A stretch of 17,356 nt of DNA from Gloeophyllum trabeum ATCC 11539. Its lineage: Eukaryota; Basidiomycota; Agaricomycetes; Gloeophyllales; Gloeophyllaceae. A model generated the notes under the pieces. That model searched no databases. It was given only the letters and a program-made list of their open reading frames with translations, and was not told where the DNA came from. The stretch covers positions 1,497,001-1,514,356 of the forward strand of contig NW_006920416.1 in assembly GCF_000344685.1 (NCBI RefSeq). The letters run 5' to 3'. Positions 8,281-17,356 of this stretch are shown piece after piece; the stretch's first letter is position 1; every line of letters starts with the position of its first letter. A program made the position numbers and the translations under genes.

Positions 8281-9170
8281 TACTGTGGACGTCAGAATTC
8301 ACTGAAAGTTGCTCAAGCCTTCCCAACGATATATAACTGCCGAAGCTGATTTGGCAGAGTTTGTGTAGACCTGCTGACCTGTTTGCCGATATCAAATACG
8401 GTCACAATGACGATGATAACCGAAGATTAATATGGTGGAAAGCATGGTTCTACGCAAGTCTTCGCATCGTAGTTACCAGCCGTTCAAGAGCAAAACGAAC
8501 CTGGCTCATATTCCAGTCGACACCAAATAACCCCCCAGCATATGCTTTCTGGCTGACGTTCCTCGTGAATATTCTTGATCTCTTTCCCGGAGCTAAAATC
8601 ATCGCCGTGGCCAATAGTATATAGGAAGTTAACGCGGCCAAGTAGCAGATTCTCGTTCCTTGTTCTACTTGAGATTCAGATGGATTATCAGTCCATCCGG
8701 AGCTCATGTGCTGGTACCCAGTTCCGCGGATCGTTAATTGCGACCATGAATGGGGTGAGACCATACGCTTACCGTCTCGCATATCTTCGTTTCCCTTCCC
8801 CACATGTTGGATGTTCTTGCGATCAAAACAAACGTGGAAAACATACCATTTTGGGTTATGTTACCCGCTGCGCCGAGCCGCCGGCAAGACGCGACATGCA
8901 CAGCACCATGCAATTGATGAAGCTCGCAGCGGAATAGAGCTCGATTGACGGTGCTTGCTGCATGTTCGGTATTTGTACAGATACTAGACGGTGCGTAAGA
9001 TCCGCCCTAATTTTTCAGCTCTCTCTGAGAACTACGCAGAACGGGTGGATTCTGGTATCCATATCTCGGAGGTTACAGCGTCAGTGATTGCACAAGCTTT
9101 TAAGTCGGAAGATTACCCTGCGAGGAGAATCTGCGAATACTCTACGGCTGTCGTCTCTGGAAGTCCAAGC
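8281..9170. other. Divergent intergenic region between DUF1479 and HtrL/YibB-like genes
   Basis: This 890-bp stretch separates two divergently transcribed genes and should carry both promoters. A minus-strand frame (8450-8803, 117 codons, with a hydrophobic stretch YLAALTSYILLATAMILA) and short minus-strand coding-like segments around 8860-8961 could be remains of a membrane-protein gene. I cannot link them into a gene or name a family. No repeat or RNA gene was recognised. Confidence 0.4.
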
Positions 9171-10479
9171 ATGGGGTTGTCAAGTCTGGCTCGCAAGCGA
9201 TCTTGCATATTCTTACTCGTTCTACTGACCTGCGGCCTTATTCTGTCATACTTCACCTTCGAAACATTTCGCCCGTCATGGATGGTCATCACGCCGGATC
9301 CCATGTCCGGCAGTGCAACTTTGTCTGACCTCATTCACCCCCAAGAGGATGGACCAAATACAGCGCCGAATACGACAGAAATCCTCCTTGTGTCCGCCTT
9401 CTTCCCGCTCTCCAAGTCGAAGCACCCTATGAGCGACTACTCTTACTGGCTATCCCGCTTCTTGGGCCCTATCACGACCGACATCTACTTCTTCGCCCCG
9501 CCAGACATGGAACAGCTCGTGCGGGATGCTCGCGGCTCGCTGCCCATCACCATTAACACCTCATACACCTCACCGTTTGACATTCCCCCGCTGAAGGGCC
9601 TCGAGGATAAGTACGCAGAGATGCACCAAATCGACCGGGAGAAGAACAGGCACTCGCCCGAGTTGTACGCCATCTGGGCGGGCAAACCGTACTTCCTCGA
9701 GGAAGGCCTGAAGAACGCTCAGGGCTCTGGTAAGCGGTACGACTACGCGTTCTGGAATGACGCGGGCAGCTTCCGGAGCGACCACAAGTACGCCGACTGG
9801 CCTAGTGCGGAGCGGGTGGATGCCATCTGGCGCGAGGGCGCACGGCTGAACGGCGCACCCGAAGACGACCTCATATTCTTCCCCATCTGGGATACCCCGC
9901 ATGCCAGCATGAAGCACTGGACCGAGCGCATGGGACCCGTCGACAACGAGTTCAGCGAAGGTCAGTTACCCTGCCGAGCATGTTGTTTTGTGAACTAATG
10001 CATGCGTCTCCTCAGGCTCGTTTTTCGGCGGCAGACCAAGGGCTATCAACTGGTGGCGCAAGCTCTACTACGCTTACCACGACAGCTACCTCTCCCAAGG
10101 CGTCTTCGTTGGCAAGGACCAGACGCTCATGAACGCACTCATGCTCCTCCACCCCTCGCGCTTCATCACCGTCTGGCTCGCCGACCCCGCCGCGCCCAAC
10201 TACTCGCTCGTCTCGCGCCTGTCCATGTGGTGGGATAACGGTGAGGGCCCGCTGGGCCGCTGCGGCTCCACGTGGTTTTACTACCAGTGGTGGCTCGCAG
10301 CGTATGACGAGCGCGAGGCGATGCGCGACGTGTGGGGAGGGAAGAAGTGGTGGCCGTGGGGGAGCAAGACCGAGGAGGAGCGGTGCAGGGATACCCGCGT
10401 GCTGGGCATGGCCCCGCTGCTCAGACGAGTCTTCGGGGAGGGTTGGAATCCCCCGCCTACTAGTATAACATTAGAGTAA
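9171..10479 (+). CDS. HtrL/YibB-like putative glycosyltransferase, type II membrane protein
   Basis: Two exons, 9171-9960 and 10016-10479, with a 55-bp intron (GTCAGT...CTCAG, phase 1), giving 417 aa. The start is the only in-frame ATG before the domain; the frame is open further upstream but only from a GTG. A short Arg/Lys-rich cytosolic end (residues 1-11) is followed by one hydrophobic segment (about 12-30), so the catalytic part should face the secretory lumen. The domain follows the HtrL_YibB pattern: LLVSAFFPLSKSKH, SYWLSRFLGPITTDIYFF, PELYAIWAGKPYFLEE, the FWNDAGSFR motif (194-202, W-x-D-x-G-x-x-R), FFGGRPRAINWW and VGKDQTLMN (DQ at 298-299). Bacterial members sit in LPS/capsule loci and are regarded as likely glycosyltransferases, but donor and acceptor are unknown, so the activity is inference. 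It converges with the SPB4 gene, with 85 bp between the stop codons. Confidence 0.85.
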
Positions 10480-10564
10480 CGGCTCGCTAGTTGTATCATT
10501 ATTATACCAAAGCATGCTCTAATTTATGTGGAACACTCGACTTCGGGCTGTGTTTGCGGTCAAG

Positions 10565-12893
10565 TCATAATTCAGCGAACTCGTTATCAAAGTCGGCCTG
10601 CTCAACCAGCCCCTTCTTCACCTTCTTCGCCATCCTCTCCTCCCTTGCCAACTCCTTCCAATCATCTGCGTCCTCGCTGTCCGCTCGCGCGCGCTTCATC
10701 CCTTCCTGAGTCTGCTGTGACTTGAGCCATTTCCTCTTAGCAGCCTTTATCTCTCGGCGCTTCTCCTTGCCCTCTTTCTTCGCAAGCTGTTCGCTCCAAG
10801 CTACGGCCACTTTGGCTTTAGGCTTCTTGCTCTTTGCAGGGGCTTTGTCCTTGGATTTGGACTCCTCGGCTTCGCTTAGCCGTTTGGCTTCCCTGGCCGG
10901 ATCCGAGAATGCATACGAGTCCCACTAATATCAATAGTGAGTCACGCTCCGGTCTAACGCAGACTGGGTAACGACTTGTGGAAGGTACTCACATCCACGT
11001 CCGCATCCACCCAGCCGGCCTTCTCCGCATCCTTCAGCTCTGGCATGCGAGGCAACCGCAACAATCCAAACGTTTTGGCGAGCCCCACGAGATCCAGGTC
11101 TTTCAGTCTGAAGATGTACGACGCTTCATGCTTCGAGTACGCTTTGACGAAGGAGACAAAGGCCTTTGTCGCCTACTGCAACGTCAGTCCGCGCCTGAGC
11201 AAGCCAAGCTATGCAAGAGACGATACTGCACCTTCTCGTGGAGCGCTCGATCCGTCAATACAGTCTTGCGTATCTGCTGTAGTATTGGCTGGACTGCCGG
11301 GTCCTCGGGGCGTTCGTCATGGGCTACAGACGACCCGTCTTCCGTGAGATAGGCGTGTTTCTTCATGGGAATCTTTCTGACCGCCATAAAATCTGAAGTG
11401 ATATATTAGACTAAGGTCACAAAGTCACTCGGACGGCTTACCTACGTAACCCTCTTCGCGCCCAACAAGCAGTACCCATGCACGTCCCTTCCGCCCAGCG
11501 CGGGCCGTCCGCCCGCAGCGGTGGCTGAACGCCTTCGGGTCGACCGGCGGGTCGAACTGGATGACGACGTCGACGTCGGGGAGATCGAGTCCACGTGCGG
11601 CGACGTCTGTCGCGAGGAGGATTGAGGCAGATGGAGCGGCGGCGAAGGACGAGAGGGTCTTGGAGCGCGCGGATGGGGGAAGGTGGCCGTGCAAGGAGTA
11701 GAGAGTGACGCTCGACGGGAGGAGGGGCGAGAGCACGCGGTAAAAGTAGTCAACGCATGCACAGGTGGCGAAGTAGACTATACAGCGCGAAGTGGGGTTG
11801 CTCTTGAGCTCGTGGGAGATGATACGGGTGAGCTGCAATACTTTCTCCGAGGCCCGGCATGGCAGGTAGAGGTTTTGCAGGCTGCGGGCGGTCAGTCACG
11901 ACAGCTTGCTGACGGTCTAGCTGTGGACTCACTTAGCTGGAATCCTCCTTTCTTCGATCACCTCACCCGATACCTTCTTCCCATTATTCCGTTTGGTCTG
12001 CACCTTCACTACGATACGAGCGGGGTTCCGGAGGCCCACTCGCACCAGTTCTGACAAGGCATCCGCATCGGTCATCGTAGCGCTGAACAATCCCGTTCTC
12101 CGCTGCTTAGGAAGGTGGGCGATGATCTTTGTCAATGTCGCCTGGAATCCGAGGTCCAGTAATCTGACATACGACTTGGTAAGGATAAGAGAGCGGGTAA
12201 CAAAGGAGCGCACAGCGCACCTATCCGCCTCATCCAGAACCAGTACCTCGAGCTCCTTCGCGCTCACAACACCCTTTCCTTTCCCTAACAAAAATTCTTC
12301 TACGCGTCCCGGCGTGCCTATCACAATGTCCGATCCTGTCGAGAGGAACCGCTCGACATCCTGAGCGGGTGTTGATTTGTCGGAAGACACAAGAAGGAGT
12401 GCTGGAGGTAGTCGACGAGCAGGAGAGCTAGGATTATCTTCATTGGACTCGCTTTCAGACGGCTGTGAATCCAGGAAGAGCGAGAATACTGAATGTATCT
12501 GCGTCGCTAGCTCTCTAAGATCCTCGCAGTCAGCGCTAGCCGCATCGAACTGAAGGATCTGACCTTGTCGGACTGATGACCAGAGCTCCGATCTCATGTT
12601 TTTTCAACTTCTCCTGTCTTCGGGTGAGTCGTTCGAGGATTGGAATAACGAACGCAAGCGTTTTGCCGGACCCCGTCACTGCTTCCACGACGACGTCCTT
12701 ATTCTGCATGAAAAGGGGAATGGTAGATGCTTGAACAGGGGTCATCTGGGTGTGCCCCATGGACTGTATGACTTCAAGACTATGAACGTTATATTCCGAT
12801 GAATGCACTCTGTTATGAAATGGCTTACATCCATGATGTGAGCGACGTCGGCAACGACGACCAGGAGCCTGCGAAGGCGGCGCTATTCGACAT
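10565..12893 (-). CDS. SPB4: ATP-dependent rRNA helicase SPB4 (DEAD-box), 8 exons
   Basis: Minus-strand exons: 12893-12829, 12779-12564, 12514-12221, 12163-11933, 11881-11442, 11392-11232, 11172-10993, 10924-10565 (1947 nt, 648 aa), all in frame, introns 49-68 bp. SPB4 is a nucleolar RNA helicase needed for 60S ribosomal subunit assembly. Motifs in order: Q motif [12 protein letters not shown], Walker A GSGKT (58-62), SPTRELATQ (Ia region), TPGR, DEAD (188-191), SAT (219-221), [14 protein letters not shown] and [11 protein letters not shown] (389-399). What marks SPB4 rather than another DEAD-box protein is the C-terminal part: [27 protein letters not shown] and [17 protein letters not shown] Lys-rich coiled-coil-like tail ([18 protein letters not shown]) follows. 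The start in exon 1 ([15 protein letters not shown]) fits the family's SW-S-L opening. Acceptor choice for exon 7 (TAG, not the preceding CAG) is set by the frame. A normal single-copy housekeeping gene. Confidence 0.95.
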
Positions 12894-13472
12894 CAGAGAA
12901 TAATTGTACTTAATGAGCCGAGGACTGCAGAGCTTGACTATTTCAGCGGAGGGTAGGCAGCTTCAAGTGTAGGGAAGAAAAAGACAAATCCCCGATTTGG
13001 TATGTCAGAGTGGACTGCGTGTGCGTTCCGACTTCGAATCCAACTACCACCAGCGTCGACCGCACCGTCATACCAGATGATTGTATCTTTATTTCTCTGA
13101 TACTGACTTGTTGACTTTCCTGCAGGAGACTGATGTTCAAGTCAACTTCTATATCAGTCTTCAAGCTTCACTTGACGCCTGACTGTCCGAGTCAAGGTCG
13201 TGCTACCAGGGATGCTCAACAAACATGCATTGGCCATATAGGAGAAAACGCTTTCCGAGTACCTCTGGCAGGCGTCTGATTTCTGCCCGGTGAAGAGCAG
13301 GTCTCTCGTCTGCAATCAGCCCCCTTACGGCGTACGGGCGACGGCCGCTCGGGGGGATTGAGGATATATTTCCCCATTGACACAACTGGAAATGGTGCCT
13401 CATTTTCAAGAGCACTAGAGACCGAGATATCTGTCCAATACTTCACTGCAATATCGCTTGACTACTCTCTCT
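12894..13472. other. Divergent promoter region between SPB4 and SDR genes
   Basis: 579 bp separate the two start codons. Short open frames occur on the minus strand (60-76 codons), but their translations show no domain. The region should hold both promoters and 5' UTRs; I could not identify a TATA box or factor site with confidence. Confidence 0.5.
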
Positions 13473-14299
13473 ATGGCGACTCATTCCGGAAGACTTGAGG
13501 GCAAGGTGGCGCTGATCACAGGCGCCGGCAGTGGAATTGGTCTGGCAGCAGTCCACAAATTCCTCGCAGAGGGAGCCAAAGTAGTCGGAGTTGATGTCAA
13601 GTTCACGCCCGCGGCCGAGGTCCTTCGGTCCAACCCCTCTGTCCTGCTCGTCACGGGCGACGTCTCGCAAGAAGACCAAGTCAGAGAGCATTGTTTCCTC
13701 GCAGTCGAGAAGTTTGGCAAGCTGGACATAGCATGCTTAAATGCGGGTATTATGCACGGAGTGCAGTCGTGGCTGGAGATGGACGTGAGCCTACTCGACA
13801 GGGTATACAACGTGAACGTGCGAGGACGTGAGTGACACTTTCACAGTTCGGAGGTCACCATCCGACGGTCATACTAATCCCATTTCATGAAGCCTGGCTT
13901 GGTATCAAACACTCCGTAGCTGCTATGCTCGCCTCCCCAAGCAAGGGGAAAGACTGCGCTATTGTCCTCACATCCTCCGTCGCCTCGCTCCACAGCGAGC
14001 CTGAGTTCTCCCCCTACAACGCCTCCAAGTGGGCCATCCGCGGGCTCGGAAACACCGCCGCGCAGGAATTCGGCAAGCACGGGATCCGCGTAAATACGAT
14101 CCAGCCGGGCGTCACGAAGACACAGATGTACGCGGTCGGCGACCCCGCGCTGCGTGCGTTCGTGGAAGGCAAGAACGTCCTGAAGCGCGCGGCGGAGCCG
14201 GGGGAGATCGCGAACGTGATGGCTTTCCTGGCGAGCGACGAGGCGAGTTATGTGACGGGGTCCACGGTAGCTGTCCATGCTGGTCAGACGTGTACGTGA
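13473..14299 (+). CDS. Classical short-chain dehydrogenase/reductase (SDR)
   Basis: Exons 13473-13827 and 13893-14299 with a 65-bp phase-1 intron (GTGAGT...GAAG), giving 253 aa, the usual length for a classical SDR. Rossmann-fold NAD(P)-binding motif TGAGSGIG (16-23), Asp41 at the end of beta2 (VGVD, favouring NAD(H)), NAG (90-92), helix alpha4 NVNV (113-116), catalytic Ser146/147 (LTSSVAS), Tyr160-x3-Lys164 (YNASK) and the NTIQPGVTKT segment are all present. The C-terminus VTGSTVAVHAG departs slightly from the common V-DGG ending. The substrate cannot be told from sequence: such genes range from sugar and steroid to secondary-metabolite reductases, and no cluster partner is nearby. The ATG at 13473 starts just before the first beta strand. 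It converges with the kinase at 14510-16604, with 210 bp between the stop codons. Confidence 0.93.
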
Positions 14300-14377
14300 G
14301 GATAGTTTAGCAATTCAAAGTTACGTGTATCAGGATTCTACGATCTGGAGGGCACTCGCCGTGCGTTAATGAACCAT

Positions 14378-14466
14378 TTACGCTCTTTCCCTGATCATTC
14401 CCTCGATGCCCTTGTCCGCAAACTTGACTGCCAATTCGGCGAACTTCGTATTACACGAGTGAGGTA
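14378..14466 (-). other. Orphan coding-like segment (C-terminal exon remnant?)
   Basis: On the minus strand a frame ending in TAA at 14378-14380 reads NTKFAELAVKFADKGIEGM and then IRERA. It is Lys/Glu/Ala-rich, helix-like and preceded by a TTAG that could be a splice acceptor. It lies just downstream of the stop of the minus-strand kinase gene, but joining it to that gene would require skipping its stop codon. I do not recognise the family; it may be a remnant exon or chance. Confidence 0.25.
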
Positions 14467-14509
14467 TCTAAGCTAACTGTCCATGCATTGGAATAAGACT
14501 AGGCAAGTG

Positions 14510-16604
14510 TCACATATACATCATGAACTTGATGATTTGCGACATATTCGGTCTTTCCCTAGGGTCCTCCCTCCAGCAGTCCTTCAAAAATTCCCACAGT
14601 TTGTCAGTAAGGCCTCTTTTGATTGTTTCCTCGTCCGTTGGTCTGCTCGGCAGTATCCCCTCTGTGACCAACTGAACTACACGGTTTTCAGATTTGACGT
14701 CATAAAAAGGGTCCTGATGTGTAAGTAACTGCCGAGAATGCGTCAGTAAATTATACTCGATTACAAGGAGCTGGGGACTCACCTCAAGGACCGTCCTGCC
14801 GTACATGAAAACATCTGACTTCTTACTTTGCCGCGGCTCTGCGTGCAGCACCTCAGGCGGGACCCAGCGAGTTGATTCCGTAGAGCGACTTAGAGGGACG
14901 CTTGTTGCGCCAACGTCCAGGAGAATCTAGACATACGCATATCGTCTGCTGAGATCACTTGAAATGATTGAACCTGATACACACTTTACTCAGGCCAAAG
15001 TCGGTGATCAAGGGGTTCCCGCGATCGTCTATCATGACGCTGGTCTAGTAATGTTCAGCGGAAAGATCTGTTCGAAGGGGTCGGATACACGTACCCCACG
15101 CATGTCGCCATGCATTACGTCCATCTCGTGTAAGGCACGCAAGCCTTTCGCAATGTCTCGAAGCTAGGGCACTCAGGTACGTCCAATGCGGAATCCAGAT
15201 AGCCTGCACTCACTAACGATGTGTGGTCCTTTTCTGGGTATTGAGCCAGGTATTCGATGGCAGTTCCGTTAGCATAGTGTGGGGAAACTAAATACCTGCA
15301 CTTTGTGTCAGCGGACCACGGGACGAACACGTTACATCGAACGATAGTCGTCGTACATCTTGATGCTTAGCAGATCATCGCTACCGTCGATATCGCCTTC
15401 ATCCTCGCGATAGAAGCCGTATACTGGCACTGTATATTTTCCCTTGTCCTCCATCCAAACTTTTCCCCACACCTTCGCTTCTCTCTCGAAGCGCTGCGCG
15501 ATGGGCATCAGGACAACGACACAAAAATGAACGCCTATGAGATCTACCTTCACAACGTCCTCTGTGGCAGTTATGTGACGCAATTTGCGGGCGATGATTG
15601 GCTCCTTGTCCAGGTACTTTCCGAAGAAATAATCCATATATTGAACGGCTTGCCCTGTTTTTATGCCACGTGCCTCGCCCCCGATAATCACTTCACCTTT
15701 CTTCAGCTCCCGGTCGGGTAGGAGGCTCCCGGTTACTTGCAGGAGTCCATGTAAATTCTGAGCGAGTAATGGGCGCCAGATATCACTTCCGATGAGGTTT
15801 TCCGACATATACTAGGCGATCAGGGCTGAGCGGAGGATAACCGAGTGTTTCATGAACAACCAAACCTTCCGCATCAGCTGAAAAATTTCGTTGATTCCTT
15901 CCGCACTTAACTTTGCGATTTCATGGGTCAGTTTACCTTGATTGCTAATGTCTGCAAGGTATGCAATCATCGCGTCGTTATCTCTGCTCTGATTCCTCTC
16001 GAACTCGGCGTGCCATTCATGCATTAGAATGTGGGACTTAATCTGGCCATTTCAGATCAGTGGGCTTCGCATGACGCAGAGGTATGCCTTCGCCTACCTG
16101 GAATTGGTCACAGCAAGTAGTGATCTCAACGTGGCACTGTCGTATGTTCCTGGCGATGTCACTCTGTTTGGAGAAGTGTTCGAACCACTTGAGATTGGTA
16201 CATTTTGACAGTCTCGTCCAAATGATCCTGAGAACGCTGATATTTTACTGCGTAAGAACTTTCAAATTTGTCGTTGGTTTCGTGCGACATACCTTTCAAC
16301 CGAAACAACAATGTCAGTGATATCCGACGGGTAATTACGTTCTCCTAGATCCTGTATAGCCAGAAGGAGTACGCCGCATCTCTGGGCTAGCTGAAGTGCA
16401 GCACGTCTGCGCGGCTCCGTCAGGAGGGCCATCCATCGCAATTTTTGGGGAGGCAACTGACCTATTCCTTTGAACATTCTGGCATAGCTTCACTACTTCT
16501 TGCAGAACAGTGGCTGCGGGCTTTAGGAGCGGACTTGCGAGTAAGTCCGTGGCTATTTCTGCAGCACTTCGGCCTTCGAGGACCGCGACTTCACCAGAGC
16601 TCAT
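14510..16604 (-). CDS. MLKL-like helical module fused to TKL (pseudo)kinase, 11 exons
   Basis: Minus-strand exons: 16604-16462, 16406-16293, 16236-16098, 16042-15866, 15811-15548, 15493-15336, 15295-15214, 15163-15095, 15044-14985, 14926-14783, 14728-14510 (1569 nt, 522 aa); all junctions keep the frame, introns 40-58 bp. Residues 1 to about 190 are helical and resemble the N-terminal bundle of MLKL-like and Cbl-N-like proteins: LLKPAATVLQEVVKLC, then NRRAALQLAQRCGVLLLAI, then LKWFEHFSKQSD, then WHAEFERNQSRD. The kinase domain follows, with IIARKL (VAIK site, Lys read as Arg266), KYTVPVYGF, LVSPHYANGTA (hinge), HGD (377-379), intact DFG (397-399), PPE for APE (425-427), helix F SDVFMYGRTVLE and CWREDPRERPNM. 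The catalytic-loop Asn is Ser384, so activity is doubtful. An in-frame ATG at 16718 would add 38 residues; 16604 was chosen because the family-like sequence starts there, with A at -3. Paralogous to the gene at 4374-5574. Confidence 0.83.
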
Positions 16605-16906
16605 GATATTTTTGAGAGAAAGCTTACATTCATCCTCACACCTATATATTCTCAACAAACAGTCATCAGTGGAGGGACGATCGGTCGCGCGCGAGCAAAA
16701 GACAAAGCAGCTGTGCATAACGAGCGATCATCATCCTGGTGTACGGCAAGCGTTGCATAGCAGATGTGCCACCTGCCACATTTTTACGATAGAGTGGACC
16801 CACAAATCATGCAAGTAGACAAAGTCTATGTGCATTTCGGTGATATATGCTACCAGAACCTGATCGGAGCGTGGCTCTATGACGTTCCGTTTGCACTTTT
16901 ATTCCA

Positions 16907-16942
16907 GCGCAGCGCACTGTTGATAATCGCGCAGCGCACTGT
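16907..16942. repeat. Direct repeat pair GCGCAGCGCACTGT
   Basis: The 14-mer GCGCAGCGCACTGT occurs at 16907-16920 and again at 16929-16942, 22 bp apart start to start. It looks like a short local duplication. Confidence 0.7.
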
Positions 16943-17136
16943 GAGTGGGTGACGTGACATGGTTTGTGACTGATGTATCCCCAGCCCATCTTCTGCTTCA
17001 TCACGGCTTATGGGAGTGATTGTAAGATACAAAAACTCCTCAGAATATTTGTTTGAAGTACTGGGAAGCTTTCCGAGCCGGAAAACTGGGCCCCAGACTA
17101 TTGCATTCGAATAAATATAACATATAAGTCACTCAT

Positions 17137-17150
17137 GTCACATATGTGAC
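17137..17150. repeat. Perfect 14-bp palindrome GTCACATATGTGAC
   Basis: A perfect palindrome flanked by further GTCAC/TCACT copies (AAGTCACTCAT before it, CTGTCACTGG after it). It could be a binding site for a dimeric factor containing a CATATG E-box core, but nothing ties it to a gene. Confidence 0.5.
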
Positions 17151-17356
17151 TCTGTCACTGGATGGTGTCCGCTCTAAGTCCACTGAACATCTGCTGTGGC
17201 CTGTCGGCAAGCAGACGAGACTTCCTAACAATTTGATAGGTGTGTATACATGTATAACTAGACATAACATATTATACTTTATAACCTAGTATTGTATCCG
17301 GAGAATCCGGGAGCCATCATACTAGTATGCAAGTGCAATATGATAGTCTATATCTT

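Larger units (their letters stand above)
16605..17356. other. Upstream region of the MLKL-like kinase gene, no gene seen
   Basis: Open frames are short (about 60-100 codons) and without domains. The last 250 bp are AT-rich. Two small repeats are listed separately. The promoter of the minus-strand kinase gene must lie at its left end. The hairpin-forming CCGGAGAATCCGG near 17298 is a further small inverted repeat. Confidence 0.5.

Noticed and set aside
8991..9170. N-terminal extension of the HtrL/YibB-like gene from a GTG at 8991
   Set aside because: No ATG in the extension and non-ATG starts are rare in fungi; the ATG at 9171 gives a standard signal anchor.
11173..11179. CAG acceptor for the last but one SPB4 intron
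   Set aside because: Using it would place TAG in frame directly after the junction; the next AG (TAG, ending at 11173) gives the conserved [18 protein letters not shown].
13020..13055. tRNA-like B-box (CTTCGAATCC)
   Set aside because: The flanking bases cannot form a T-stem, and no A-box or acceptor stem could be found on either strand.

Overview
The window is nuclear DNA of a filamentous basidiomycete, most likely an agaricomycete. Genes are split by many short GT-AG introns (about 40-70 bp). They occur on both strands without operons, and a chromodomain Ty3/gypsy retrotransposon and fungal-type TKL (tyrosine-kinase-like) kinases are present. The species cannot be told from the sequence. 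All gene models were assembled by hand from family alignment known in general terms, splice signals and frame; every exon junction quoted keeps the frame, but none is backed by transcript data.

Layout. 1-1553: 3' end of a Ty3/gypsy chromovirus (integrase C-terminal part, chromodomain, polypurine tract, 3' LTR). 2033-3045 (+): eight-exon GNAT acetyltransferase with a probable GC-AG intron. 3046-4373: no recognisable complete gene, perhaps a decayed N-terminal kinase module near its end. 4374-5574 (+): seven-exon kinase-fold protein that has lost the VAIK Lys, the catalytic-loop Asn and DFG. 5748-8280 (-): DUF1479 Fe(II)/2OG-oxygenase-like gene whose second exon is split by a 650-bp TIR element (7214-7863) flanked by TA. 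9171-10479 (+): type II membrane HtrL/YibB-like putative glycosyltransferase. 10565-12893 (-): SPB4-type DEAD-box rRNA helicase. 13473-14299 (+): classical SDR oxidoreductase. 14510-16604 (-): eleven-exon protein with an MLKL-like N-terminal helical region and a TKL (pseudo)kinase domain. 16605-17356: AT-rich, no gene seen.

The genes do not form a pathway or an obvious biosynthetic cluster. Housekeeping genes (SPB4) are mixed with fast-evolving accessory genes. The two most interesting points are: (i) the recent-looking TA-flanked MITE insertion, where removing the element plus one TA restores the DUF1479 frame exactly, and where a frame-preserving splice around most of the element is conceivable; (ii) the two paralogous TKL-like genes in opposite orientation about 9 kb apart. 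Those two share six intron positions and phases, but one keeps an MLKL-like helical module and DFG while the other is a kinase-only copy with degenerate active-site motifs.
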